From assembly GCA_030374765.1 (NCBI GenBank), contig JARGXX010000022.1, forward strand, positions 62,001 through 126,000: DNA of 64,000 nucleotides. Reading direction: 5' to 3'. A model generated the notes under the pieces. That model did not search any database, was not told where the DNA came from, and saw only the letters and a list, made by a program, of their open reading frames with translations. A program made the translations under genes and the position numbers. Below are positions 42,024-51,721 of the stretch, one piece after another. Origin of the DNA: Agarophyton chilense (Eukaryota; Rhodophyta; Florideophyceae; Gracilariales; Gracilariaceae). Each line of letters begins with the position of its first letter. Positions within the stretch are counted from its first letter, which is position 1.

Positions 42024-45000
42024 TTAAGATGTGGCCAGTGCTACCGTGGTTCTCACCAGCCGGTTAACTTCTTCTGCGCAACCACTTCCCACGAACTCAC
42101 TTTCTTTCAAATTCCCTCGGTCGATTACATCCAGAATATTGCTGGCAGTCAGTTCAGATTCTTGCACTGCCTTAAAAAGAGCCGTGCTGAAAAGTTTCTC
42201 ACGGAGACTCACATCGCTAATCGTGGACAAGTTTTGGGCGAGAGGTATCCACAAGTCACTTTGGCGTTCCACGCATCGTCTCCACACATAGTCTCCTAGC
42301 TCCGTTGCAGTTAGGTCCCCAATAGTTTCACATACTTCTACCACACGCAATGCTTGAATTACCGTTTTTGAAAGGATGTCACTATCAGTGGACGACTCCT
42401 CTATTATCCGGCGTACAAGATCGGCTCCATGCATCAGCGCATCTTGACTAGGACTAAATTCGTCCTGAACCGATATCATAAACAGACGAGCGATCATGAC
42501 GCTCAACGTGTCCCCTTGATCTGGCTTGTACAGCTCGATCTCTTTCTCCACTGTCTGTAGAGATAGCTTTGCGATGCTACACAGGCTGAAAGAACTTGCT
42601 TTTGAACCTTTCTTTTCGGGCACGCTGACACAGTTGACCTGCTTTAGGAGTGAGTTAATGCCCTCAGCAAAGTTACCCGTCGAAAACCAATGCATCCAAG
42701 ATAGATTGGAGAACTGTTCGCGATCTTTTCTCAAATAATCCGCCAATAACGATGACAGACGTTCCGAACGAGTAACTTTGTGAGTAGGTTCTGATTCTGA
42801 TGGACCCCTTGATCCGCTTAACAACAGCTGGACCTCCCCTTTCTGTTCAAGCCATCTGAAGGCATAGAAAGCAAATTCATCCCCGAACTTCTGCAATGAA
42901 TCTTCCATGAAGCTGCCAAACTCTTCCGCATGCACCTTCAAGGACAGCATCGTCCCAAAGTCCCCATATTTCTCCGCAAGGCGGAAGGAATCATCGTTCA
43001 AGCCATACTGTCGAAGTTTGTCGAGAGCCCTTCGAACTTCACGACCCCATTCGCTTGTTTCGTGATCTAAATCAATTCGTCTTCGCTTTTGAGCATTGCT
43101 CCTCGTGAATGGTTCGGTGGAAACATATTTTTCGCGTGCAAATCGTGATCCAGAACTTCTCAAGTACTCGTCAATTACTTCAGTAGCCGCAAGTAGTATC
43201 GGCTGCCGTTCTGACGGAGTGGTTCTTCGAGAATAAAAGAGACACGTTTCGGCGACATTCCATAGAACGTCACGGGAATGTTTCGCACTCCAAGCCCAGC
43301 ATTCAATGCGGTCAAGACCGTCTCGCTCACTTGAAAAGAGCTCATAGTTTTCTTCTCGCGCATCTAACGAACCTTGGACAACTGAAGCGGCTGCTTTGCA
43401 AGACAGAAGGATGATGCGTCTCATTTCTTCTCTACTGTACTCAGATTCCAAGACTTCCATTTGTTCTGTACTACTGGTGTCCTTCTGCAAGTTTGACAAC
43501 CCGTCTTTCATGCTCTGATACAGAGTTGGAAGGAATCGATGAAATTGATTCGGGTGCCTGTAAATCCAAGTCAAGTCATGGTTGTCGTGAGGGGAAATAT
43601 CTTTCGCTTCTGCTTTCTGGAGTAAACGAAAGACTCGTCGTAAGACTACAGAGTCATGGTGGTCCTTCTTACTATTTGTTAAATATTCAGACGCAGAGGC
43701 ATAATTTCGTGCAGAAGCGCCATGGTTCTCCAGACTGGAAGTGGCTAAAGAGTTTTCAAACCCCCGCAGACATACTGCCGCAGCTAGCTTTTCGCTGTCT
43801 CCAAGAACAGCAGACCTGGTCGAAGTGTTCATGGCATCCCAAAGCCTATCCTCCGCAATAGAAGGTGCATTTGGGCGAATTTGAGAGAATAACTCCCCGT
43901 CACCCAGCATCCGAAGATAAGCGCTGTGACTCATTTGCTTCTTTTCTAAATCAGTATCCACAAGAAGTGATATTGGATCTCTCTCGGAATCATGGTCAGA
44001 AGTAATTATTCGCCGACTGGTTGCTTGTATAACCTGGCTCAGTGCTTCTTCTAATTTAAACCCATTCAGGGAGTTGACAAGCCCTCGAAGACTCGCTTTT
44101 GAGGCCCCTCGTTGACCGACTTTGAACTGCAGAAAAGCTCTCCAAAGAATGGGTTCCGAAGCCCGAATCGAATCGTGTCTTCTTGGGTCTTCTGCGACAT
44201 CCATACTGACAGGGGCTGGGACCGATGATGATGCCACCCATACGCCAGAAGTGTGCAAACAAGCTGTCACGCCGCCTTTTGTCGCAGCATCAGGCATACA
44301 GTGGGAGGCATCGACGAAAGCCAAGACTTTTGCGCAGTACTCTATCGGGGTGCTTCCTCTAACCTGTCCATCGGCAGGAACACCGCGGGCGACAGATAAC
44401 CAAGCAAGGACCTGGCTATCTTCGAGGTACAGATATGCCGTATCACCAGAGACAATCATAAAACAAGGAGAGTCAGCTTGAGAGTCAATATCCCTGATAG
44501 GTTCTTGTAGCTCAACATGAGCCGGTATTTCATTGTGTCTCACATCAAAACATACTATTTGGCGTGTATGATTTGTCTGTGACCAACATTTGACGAGCAC
44601 AGCCAATGTGCCATCGCTCGTAATACCACTACTTTCCACTCGATTGCGCCCTTCCCGACCAGGGATGAGATCAAACAGATTATACGACCATATGAGACCA
44701 CGAGTGCCCCATTTTTCAACTTCTCCACCACCACGTACAAGCACGGCACAGTCCTTCACATACTGCGTGGAAATAATTTCATGTATGCCTTTCTCGCGCA
44801 TCCAGCCATCATTTCGTCCTCCAATTCCAATACTAATGGAGCGGATGGCCGAATAAAATGCAGATCCAAACCGTAACGAGGAACGACCTTTATGCAAACC
44901 CTGCTGCAGTGGACGAACTTCCAAGCGCGCCCCTCGTAGGGATACAATAGCAGCACTGCTATGTGAGCCAAACACAAACAAAGCTTTGGCTCTAGGCACA

Positions 45001-45425
45001 TAAACAACATCTAGAGCCAAACACTCATCCGCACCTGAAGACTGAAGTAGGGAAGCAAGCACGCGAATTTCTTGACAAGTAGGTACGCCAGAAGAAGTGA
45101 CAGATAGTCGTCGAAAGACACGCAAAACGCCATCTGATGATAAAACAGCAAGTCCAACACATTGCACGATGTCACTGCGTGCTTCAGGTAGCCATACTGA
45201 TAACGCCGGCACTCGATTGTTTGGGATAGGTTGAAGGGGAATAGAAACGGCGTCTAGTTCTGGGCCCGCAGCTATGCCGAAGAGTAGTGCTTGAGACGAA
45301 GCGTTCGCGATGACTGCGAAGCCAGCCACTGCTGCAACCGATAAATGACCTGTTGGATTATCTGAAATTAAGTCTTCCACATCGGGAGGATAATCAGCAC
45401 TAGCGACGTGGGCGAACGAGCTCAT
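42024..45425 (-). CDS. NUP133: Nuclear pore protein NUP133
   Basis: A 1133-residue scaffold nucleoporin of the Y (Nup107-160) complex. The start is the first ATG, at 45425 (MSSFAHVAS); the frame is open to 45551 but without an ATG. The N-terminal half (about 30-480) reads as a beta-propeller (HLSVAAVAGFAVIANASSQALLFGI, CVGLAVLSSDGVLRVFRRL). The C-terminal half is helical, and its best match to animal NUP133 is FRLAEKYGDFGTMLSLKVHA, FAFYAFRWLEQKGEVQLLL, LSWMHWFSTGNFAEGINSLL and SLCSIAKLSL, in the expected order. A nuclear-localisation-like KRRRID lies near residue 825. Length matches the family. A donor-like GTAAGT about 100 bp upstream leaves open a small 5' exon, but no branch site of the local type follows it. 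Confidence 0.85.
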   Translation of the reverse strand: MSSFAHVASADYPPDVEDLISDNPTGHLSVAAVAGFAVIANASSQALLFGIAAGPELDAVSIPLQPIPNNRVPALSVWLPEARSDIVQCVGLAVLSSDGVLRVFRRLSVTSSGVPTCQEIRVLASLLQSSGADECLALDVVYVPRAKALFVFGSHSSAAIVSLRGARLEVRPLQQGLHKGRSSLRFGSAFYSAIRSISIGIGGRNDGWMREKGIHEIISTQYVKDCAVLVRGGGEVEKWGTRGLIWSYNLFDLIPGREGRNRVESSGITSDGTLAVLVKCWSQTNHTRQIVCFDVRHNEIPAHVELQEPIRDIDSQADSPCFMIVSGDTAYLYLEDSQVLAWLSVARGVPADGQVRGSTPIEYCAKVLAFVDASHCMPDAATKGGVTACLHTSGVWVASSSVPAPVSMDVAEDPRRHDSIRASEPILWRAFLQFKVGQRGASKASLRGLVNSLNGFKLEEALSQVIQATSRRIITSDHDSERDPISLLVDTDLEKKQMSHSAYLRMLGDGELFSQIRPNAPSIAEDRLWDAMNTSTRSAVLGDSEKLAAAVCLRGFENSLATSSLENHGASARNYASASEYLTNSKKDHHDSVVLRRVFRLLQKAEAKDISPHDNHDLTWIYRHPNQFHRFLPTLYQSMKDGLSNLQKDTSSTEQMEVLESEYSREEMRRIILLSCKAAASVVQGSLDAREENYELFSSERDGLDRIECWAWSAKHSRDVLWNVAETCLFYSRRTTPSERQPILLAATEVIDEYLRSSGSRFAREKYVSTEPFTRSNAQKRRRIDLDHETSEWGREVRRALDKLRQYGLNDDSFRLAEKYGDFGTMLSLKVHAEEFGSFMEDSLQKFGDEFAFYAFRWLEQKGEVQLLLSGSRGPSESEPTHKVTRSERLSSLLADYLRKDREQFSNLSWMHWFSTGNFAEGINSLLKQVNCVSVPEKKGSKASSFSLCSIAKLSLQTVEKEIELYKPDQGDTLSVMIARLFMISVQDEFSPSQDALMHGADLVRRIIEESSTDSDILSKTVIQALRVVEVCETIGDLTATELGDYVWRRCVERQSDLWIPLAQNLSTISDVSLREKLFSTALFKAVQESELTASNILDVIDRGNLKESEFVGSGCAEEVNRLVRTTVALATS

Positions 45426-45964
45426 CGAAGGAAGTGCTCTGATATCGCACGAACAGTCAAAGGTCGCAACAGAGCACAAATCGCTTCCCCTGGGAGAAAA
45501 CCTTTCTTGAATATCACGAAGACTTACGAGGAGTGAACTGCACAACAGCACTTCCAGGTTCTTTCAGTTGGGCTCGAGATACACTTAATTGAAACGATGT
45601 CCATCTACCTTGAATAGCTTGGGTAAACAACCCGCCCAGCCGATCAAGTATTAGATTTGAAACTGTACTTGACAAACTACTAATAACTATTCAAAATACA
45701 GAACGAAACGTTTTCCGCTGAATAGGAATTAGTTGAAGGCGAGTTTTACAGCATCAAGAATCACCGGAAAACTTGGCATTCTGAAATGGTTAAAGCGGTT
45801 ATTTTTCTGGATCTGTGGAATACCAGAAATCGTGCAGCCCGCGAAAACAAGCCCTCTAAGAGCTAGCTAGAGAGAGAGTGCAGAGAGCATAAGCTTTTCA
45901 GATATAGAACACATTCGTCAAGGTGGGCCGGTGGCATCAAAGTTCGTCTGTATATTCTATCGTG
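45426..45964. promoter_or_regulatory. Shared upstream region of NUP133 and RRF
   Basis: 539 bp between divergent ATGs, with a GCTAGCTAGAGAGAGAG stretch near 45860. No gene seen. Confidence 0.45.
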
Positions 45965-46846
45965 ATGGCATTAGCTAGAGTGAGCCATCTTACTTTTCGA
46001 GTCACATCATATTATCTAATTCCTTGCCCTGCAACTTTCATAAGACAAACCTTTTCGCTTCGATTCAAAAAGTCTGGGGCCAAAAGAAAGAGTTCACCTC
46101 CAGCTCTTGGTAGCCTTGGTACCTTTCCGATCAATCTGAAAAAGTATGAAGACAATATGAAGAAAACTCTCGATACTCTCCAAACCAGTTACTCCCGGCT
46201 TCGCGTTGATGGAGCTACCCCAGCAATTTTAGACGGTATGTACGCCTCCACCTCATCAAATGGTGAAGTTCCTGACTGAAGATACTAAGCGTTCAAGTCT
46301 TTTAAAAGATGTTACTGTGAACGCATACGGAACTGAAACGCAATTGAAAAGCATTGCGCAAGTCGGTGTTCGCGATGGCCGAACATTAGTTGTTCAAGTA
46401 TTCGATGAAAGCACGATGTGTGCAGTGGAAAAAGCTATCAAGGCTGCCGGTTTAAACCTAAACCCAATAAGGGAAGCGGGCGGAAAACTCAAAGTTCCAA
46501 TACCAAGATCTTCCAAGCACACACGAGACTCTCTGAAAGATGTGAGTATTTTCCTTGGTACTATTTTCTTGTACTCATCATTCCATACACACCGTACTAA
46601 TGTTTTCTGTTTCATGTTTAGAACGCGCTGAAGGAAGCAGAAGCTGCAAAAATCGCGACACGCATGATTCGAAGGAAGGCAATGGAAGAGGTGAAGAATC
46701 TGAAGAGCGAAGTTTCCAAAGATGATATCAAAAAGATAGAAAAGGGAGTACAAGTATTGACAGATCGATTCATCGGCGACATAACCGAAGTGCAAAGGAA
46801 CAAGGTGCGTACCATTGAGGCGCTCAAAGTGTCACAGTCACAATAA
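45965..46846 (+). CDS. Organellar ribosome recycling factor, three exons
   Basis: A factor that splits post-termination ribosomes in plastids or mitochondria. Exons 45965-46235, 46309-46541 and 46622-46846 join in frame to 242 residues. The leader from MALARVSHLTF to about residue 60 is Ser/Arg/Phe-rich and nearly free of acids, so it looks like an organelle presequence; which organelle is unclear. The domain has the family order: NMKKTLDTLQTSYSRLRVDGATPAILD, then VNAYGTETQLKSIAQVGVRDGRTLVVQ, DESTMCAVEKAIKAAGLNLNP, KVPIPRSSKHTRDSL, and the C-terminal helix KIATRMIRRKAMEEVKNL with VQVLTDRFIGDI. The splice after ILD falls where bacterial RRF reads straight through. It diverges from NUP133 and converges on AFG2 (247 bp). 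Confidence 0.9.
46236..46308 (+). other. RRF intron 1 (73 nt)
   Basis: Donor GTATGT, branch-site match TACTAAG near 46283-46289, acceptor AAAAG. It splits a GAT codon after its first base (phase 1). Confidence 0.88.
46542..46621 (+). other. RRF intron 2 (80 nt)
   Basis: Donor GTGAGT, branch-site match TACTAAT near 46594-46600, pyrimidine-rich tract, acceptor TTTAG. Phase 0. Confidence 0.9.
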
Positions 46847-47093
46847 GAATACTCTTCGCAAAATCTGAGTGTACTGTTCGAAATATCGAATTCAAATTCG
46901 CTTTCGAGTATCATGCGAGTTCTAATGTTGGAACAAACGGTAGAGAAAGAACTATTGTTAGGAGACGTGTTCCATGGATTGTATTGGAGTAATGGACTTT
47001 TCGCTGGCTTCTTTCTCTTTGAATATTCTTGACACTTCCCTTGTCTTTTGTGAGGCAAATAAAAAACCCTTGCATTGCGATAAGGATCAGAAA

Positions 47094-49568
47094 CTAAAGA
47101 GTACCAAAAAGCTTGTTTTGTAATTGCTTGTTGTAAGAATCAAAGTATTCTAAGATACTGGCGGGGGTGCGGGGCTTCACCTTATTGACTGCAGTACTGA
47201 AGTCCTTGCCAGATACAACTGAGGCGTTACAAACGTCTTGCTCCATCGCGCATAACGCAGCTTCGCGAACAACAGCTGCGAGCTCGGCACCAGAATAACC
47301 TTCCGTGCAGCCGGCTATTTTGAGTAGGTCAACATCTTCCGATAATGGAACTTTTCTTGTGTGCACTTTCAGTATTGATATTCGCTCGTCATGATCAGGG
47401 AGACCAACATATATCTGCACATCTATTCGACCTGGGCGGAGGAAGGCAGAATCCAAACAATCCGGCCGGTTTGTCGCCGCAATAACAACAACGCGATCAT
47501 CCTCTGTAGTGTCAATGCCATCCATTTCAGACAATAACTGAGCCACTACTCGAGCTTGTGCCGACGCACCAGCTACGAAACTTCGGGATGTCGCTAGCGC
47601 GTCAATCTCGTCAAAAAAAATGACGCAGGGCGCCGCCTGGCGTGCCCTTCGAAAGATGTTGCGTACAGCCTTTTCACTTTCTCCGACCCATTTGGATAGG
47701 AGTTCCGCTCCCTTCACGGAGATGAAGTTTGCTTTCGACTCGGTTGAGACAGCTCGTGCTAAAAGCGTCTTACTGCAACCCGGTGGCCCATAGAGAAGAA
47801 TACCACGCGGCGGAGTAATTCCAACAGATGAAAAAGCTTGCGATCCGTTCTCACTCAGCGGCCATTCAACGGCTTCTTGCAATCTCTGTTTTGCTTCTGC
47901 CTTCCCTCCGACATCATTCCAAGATGTAGTAGGGATCTCCACGGCGATTTCTCGAAGCGCACTAGGGCGAATGATTCTAAGTGCTTCCTTAAAGTCCGCT
48001 TGGGAAATCGAAGGGTCTGAACTTCGATTATATGCTACACTTATTGCTTCTCGCCATAAAGACACAATGTCCGCACCAACGTATCCATAGCACAGAATTG
48101 CTATCGTTTCAAGTTCTTCGTCACTCACTTCTAGACTTACTTCAGCGGACGCCTCCCGTACTAGGTTCTTCAAGATCTGTACTCGAGCTGCTGCATTTGG
48201 CACGGTGATCTCAATTTCGCGATCAAACCGCCCAGGTCTTCGCATAGCAGCATCAATTACCTCAAGTCGGCTTGTCGTCCCAACGACTACCACATTTTCC
48301 AGCTCTGAACCATCTTGATTGTCCATGATTGTCAACATGGCAGCTGTCAACTTTCTTTGAATATCATCAAGGGAAGGTAAATCTCTGCGCGGGGCAATTG
48401 CATCTACTTCATCTAGAAGAATCAGGCTCGGACCTTTTCGATGCGCCCGATTGAAGCAATTCTGTATTGTTCGCAGAGCTTCCGATGTCGACTTGCTTAC
48501 AATTTCGGGCCCTGAGATAACCTCGAAGTTTAATCCGCAAGTTTTCGCTAGCACACACGCCATCATAGTCTTGCCAGTGCCCGCTGGCCCGTAGATAAGA
48601 AGCCCTTGAGGTTTTTTCGCAAACATTGGTATTGGTACTTGGGCGTTGTTGATCGTCTTTGTACGAGTAGCGGCTACTACTATTGCCTGAGCTTCTTTTA
48701 ACTGGTTATCTAGACCAGCTAAGCTTCCGATATTTTGGAATAAACCTTTTTCTTTGGTGCCCAGACCATGGGAAGTCGAAACGATCTCCACCACAGTATC
48801 TTTTGTACAGTTGTATACAGCAGTTCTAGACGGATCCAGTTTGCTGTTTCCCGAGTCCTTGAAATCATCATCGACCGTAATAACATTGAGAAGAGAGTTC
48901 TCACCGAGCACACTCACAGAAACTACCATATCAGTTGCCACAACTTTTCCAAGGAGAGAGGCATGGACCATGGCGCTACATTCATCTGATTCCAAGAAGT
49001 CAAGGTCAAAATCACAGGCCAGAGATATGCTTCTGGCGTCTTTTACATAACTTCTATCGATCACTTTGATTAAACTCAGTTTCAGGAGATCTTTAGAAGA
49101 AATGCTCTTCTCGTGGCCATAATCTTGATCAAGATCCATGCGCTGCCTTCGTTGCTCTCGAAGCGCTTTTTGAGAAGGATTTCCCCATTTTCCTTTCCTA
49201 TTCCTGGGTTTTTTCTTTGAGCTTTGCATGCTTGGCATGTGAATCAATTCATTGTCCCAGGAAAACCCAAGTGCAAACCTCGAAAGCTCATCCAAAGCTA
49301 TGAACCCTTCATCAACAACTTCTAAGGGCCATAGCGAGGTTGCGACAAACTTCGAGCAGTTTTGGTCCTGAAAAACACCGATATCCATAACTTTGTACCC
49401 AAATCTCTGCATCGTATTCGGATCCATGCAGGCAACTCCAAGCCGCTGCAACGATTCTGGTGGGATACCTTTGGCATTTCGAGCATTGCTGATCAATCTC
49501 ACAAGAGAGACCGGGTGAAAATTCGACTTGTGCACAGAGGAGCTATGTAAACCCGATATTTCAGTCAT
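47094..49568 (-). CDS. AFG2: AFG2/SPATA5-type double AAA ATPase (60S ribosome maturation)
   Basis: An 824-residue CDC48-related ATPase. Yeast Afg2 (Drg1) releases Rlp24 from pre-60S particles in the cytoplasm. It has two AAA modules: Walker [10 protein letters not shown] near residue 325 with Walker [11 protein letters not shown] near 388, and Walker [10 protein letters not shown] near 594 with Walker [11 protein letters not shown] near 652. Arginine-finger regions follow in [12 protein letters not shown] and [12 protein letters not shown]. The Cys-Ser in the second Walker A (GPPGCSKT) is characteristic of AFG2/SPATA5 rather than CDC48, which has GPPGCGKT, or NVL. The N-terminal 290 residues are divergent, with a basic insert ([13 protein letters not shown]) near 118. 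The start is the first ATG. It diverges from SNU13 over 512 bp. Confidence 0.9.
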   Translation of the reverse strand: MTEISGLHSSSVHKSNFHPVSLVRLISNARNAKGIPPESLQRLGVACMDPNTMQRFGYKVMDIGVFQDQNCSKFVATSLWPLEVVDEGFIALDELSRFALGFSWDNELIHMPSMQSSKKKPRNRKGKWGNPSQKALREQRRQRMDLDQDYGHEKSISSKDLLKLSLIKVIDRSYVKDARSISLACDFDLDFLESDECSAMVHASLLGKVVATDMVVSVSVLGENSLLNVITVDDDFKDSGNSKLDPSRTAVYNCTKDTVVEIVSTSHGLGTKEKGLFQNIGSLAGLDNQLKEAQAIVVAATRTKTINNAQVPIPMFAKKPQGLLIYGPAGTGKTMMACVLAKTCGLNFEVISGPEIVSKSTSEALRTIQNCFNRAHRKGPSLILLDEVDAIAPRRDLPSLDDIQRKLTAAMLTIMDNQDGSELENVVVVGTTSRLEVIDAAMRRPGRFDREIEITVPNAAARVQILKNLVREASAEVSLEVSDEELETIAILCYGYVGADIVSLWREAISVAYNRSSDPSISQADFKEALRIIRPSALREIAVEIPTTSWNDVGGKAEAKQRLQEAVEWPLSENGSQAFSSVGITPPRGILLYGPPGCSKTLLARAVSTESKANFISVKGAELLSKWVGESEKAVRNIFRRARQAAPCVIFFDEIDALATSRSFVAGASAQARVVAQLLSEMDGIDTTEDDRVVVIAATNRPDCLDSAFLRPGRIDVQIYVGLPDHDERISILKVHTRKVPLSEDVDLLKIAGCTEGYSGAELAAVVREAALCAMEQDVCNASVVSGKDFSTAVNKVKPRTPASILEYFDSYNKQLQNKLFGTL

Positions 49569-50080
49569 TTATTCTAGTAGTGTGTTCAGTTTAGTGTTCT
49601 GTGTAACGGGCTAGATTCATAGCCGATGCAGACCTTTTACGTCCTGATTCATTCAAACACAACAAGAGCGTGATACTGCAGCCGTTCATCACAGCAGCTA
49701 CAGCGATGAGGTTGATCTACGGCATTGTCTGAAAACAGACATAAGCTATGGTATAGAGTGAGCTGTATAACAAACCAGTGACATGAACAGAGTGCAAGCA
49801 AAGATGAGAGGGATGCACCAGTTTTTTAAACAATCGTAAAGTTTGAAATTTTTCGATTTTGGGATCAATACACACCTAATGACGTTGGCAGTGCGAACTT
49901 GGCAAGCTCTCTCAAAAATCGACTACAGCCTCGCCGTCGCGAATATCTTTTACAATTCGAGGTCGCAACTTGTTCCTAGCTCTCTCGCGTAGGTCCATTT
50001 TCTGCAGTTTGTCGTGTACTTCTACTCGTTTCCTAGGTAACAAAGGCATTCTAAGACGCTCCTCACAAAGAGCATCAAAC
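49569..50080. promoter_or_regulatory. Shared upstream region of AFG2 and SNU13
   Basis: 512 bp between divergent ATGs of two genes that act in ribosome and snoRNP assembly, so shared control is plausible. No specific motif was identified. Confidence 0.45.
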
Positions 50081-50550
50081 ATGACTAAGGTAAGACTTTT
50101 ATTCTCCATCTGTCACCCTTCAGGATTCCGTAAAAATCGACGACTAACTGCTTTCATATGGCTGGACCACAGCAAGAAGTAAATCCCAAGGCCGTGCCTA
50201 TGGCTGACCAAGAGTTATCTGTGAAAATTCTTGACCTCGTACAGCAATCAGCGAACTACAAGCAAATGAAGAAAGGGGCCAACGAAGCCACAAAGACTTT
50301 AAACCGTGGCCAGTCGGAATTCATTGTTATGGCTGGCGATGCCGAGCCGCTGGAAATTCTATTGCATTTGCCATTGCTCTGTGAGGACAAAAACGTTCCA
50401 TATGTGTTTGTGCCATCAAAAGTGAGTTTAGGACGCGCATGTGGCGTTCCCAGGCCAGTCATAGCCTGTTCGATCCTGACAAATGAGGGATCCCCGATTT
50501 CAGCTCAAGTGAGAAACCTCAGAGACGAGATTGAGAGGTTATTGATTTAA
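50081..50550 (+). CDS. SNU13: SNU13/NHP2L1 (15.5K), kink-turn RNA-binding protein, with one 5' intron
   Basis: An L7Ae-family protein that binds the kink-turn of U4 snRNA and box C/D snoRNAs, serving both splicing and rRNA modification. Exon 1 is ATG ACT AAG (50081-50089); exon 2 is 50173-50550. Joined they encode 128 residues, the length of human SNU13, starting [16 protein letters not shown], which parallels the human MTEADVNPKAYPLAD. Reading unspliced from the ATG at 50158 also gives an open frame but with a non-conserved start. The core is almost invariant: [59 protein letters not shown] and PVIACSI. It converges on CSN8 over 108 bp. Confidence 0.95.
50090..50172 (+). other. Spliceosomal intron of SNU13 (83 nt)
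   Basis: Donor GTAAGA directly after codon 3, branch-site match GACTAAC with the likely branch A at 50147, acceptor CCACAG at 50167-50172. Splicing restores the conserved N-terminus and keeps the frame. Confidence 0.88.
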
Positions 50551-50658
50551 GTGTAGACGTTATCCAGGTTGTTCCTGAATCCGCCAACGGAAAACGATGA
50601 CGAAGGCCGCGACGACCGCGGTTCCACACCCAAGCCCTTCGCGATCCATAATGCGCAC

Positions 50659-51246
50659 TTAGGTTGTAGTCTGAAGTTTGATTAATTGTTCCGTGAGCAC
50701 TTGAAGTTCTCGTTGCTGTACGGCGGCATCATTAGGAATTGTTTGACTATTTTTGACCTTAGTAATGAGTATGAAATTTTCATCAACAACCCATTCTTCT
50801 AATCTACATATTTCTATCAAGTCGGGTTTATTAAGCCCCAGCACAGCACCCGCTCGTTCCATTGAAATGCATGTGTAACTTCGCTCAATAAGCAATTTTG
50901 CCGCTTCTCTCTCTCGTCGTACTAGCTCTCGAACGAGGTGACCTGCCTCCTGACTCCAGGACTGCCATTTTGCAGCCTGGAAAAAAGCGCTGTTATCGCG
51001 CTTCCACATCGCTTGAGCTAACTTCCACGCAGCTTTCGTCTCCATATTCTCTTGGCATAAAGGAGGTAGACGCTTCCATAAAAAACGGGCTTCATTCAGG
51101 TCTTCTTCTAGCAAAAGACCAAGAAGATGGAAAGTGGGAAACGGATGTACATCGCCCTTCTCCGCGGCGGTCAACTCAGCGTCCTCACAGAATTGGATCA
51201 CGCTATTCGTATCCAAAGCCTGTACGGCCGCAGCGATTTTCGACAT
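50659..51246 (-). CDS. CSN8: COP9 signalosome subunit 8
   Basis: A 195-residue PCI-type subunit of the COP9 signalosome, which removes NEDD8 from cullins and so tunes SCF-type ubiquitin ligases. From the ATG at 51246 (MSKIAAAVQ) the length is close to animal CSN8. The diagnostic stretch LLEEDLNEARFLWKRLPPLC matches the CSN8 pattern (DLNxARFLWKRxP), followed by WKLAQAMWKRD, QSWSQEAGHLV, LLIERSYTCISMERAGAVLGL and EEWVVDENF. CSN8, the proteasome subunit RPN12 and eIF3k share a domain; the FLWKR and W-R/K-D spacing favour CSN8. The frame is open for 30 further codons upstream, without conservation. Confidence 0.85.
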   Translation of the reverse strand: MSKIAAAVQALDTNSVIQFCEDAELTAAEKGDVHPFPTFHLLGLLLEEDLNEARFLWKRLPPLCQENMETKAAWKLAQAMWKRDNSAFFQAAKWQSWSQEAGHLVRELVRREREAAKLLIERSYTCISMERAGAVLGLNKPDLIEICRLEEWVVDENFILITKVKNSQTIPNDAAVQQRELQVLTEQLIKLQTTT

Positions 51247-51721
51247 GAGGCTAGAGTGAATGATGTCTTCGTCGATGCCAAGATAGCTCGCAATAGTACA
51301 TATGTACCAGAGGGTAGGACACAAAGACGGACGCAAGACCGATGTCTAATTGAATCCCTTCTTTTTAGGCGGAAAGACCTATAGAGAGCGGGATTACAAG
51401 GTGGATTTATTAAGTGGTGAGAATCCCTCTACTGTAGAGCCAGTCACAATATTTTGGGCTTTTTTTAAAGAAAGCAAAGGGTTTCTTACAACTGGGCTTA
51501 CACACAGGCAACTGGGGGCACACAAGGATCAACTGGCCTGTCTGTCGTCGCCGTACATGTACCATACACCCAGGAGAGCAAATGGAAAAGGATCAGGATT
51601 TTGGTTATTCATCGGCCTTTTTGGTGCAAGCTGTACTACCATTCGCAGATCTCTGTTTCACCCAAGCTGAATGTTCGAATTATAAGACCAAGTATCAGTC
51701 CCCATTTCCAAAAACTCAGCA
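51247..51721. promoter_or_regulatory. Shared upstream region of CSN8 and NOP4/RBM28
   Basis: 475 bp between divergent ATGs; no other feature recognised. Confidence 0.45.

Noticed and set aside
45426-45551. Upstream extension or first exon of NUP133
   Set aside because: The open frame has no ATG. A GTAAGT donor-like site is present but no CTAAC-type branch site follows, so a spliced first exon is unproven.
49912-50109. 65-codon minus-strand frame antisense to the SNU13 leader and intron
   Set aside because: It looks charged and protein-like, but it overlaps a well-supported spliced gene start and matches no family I know.
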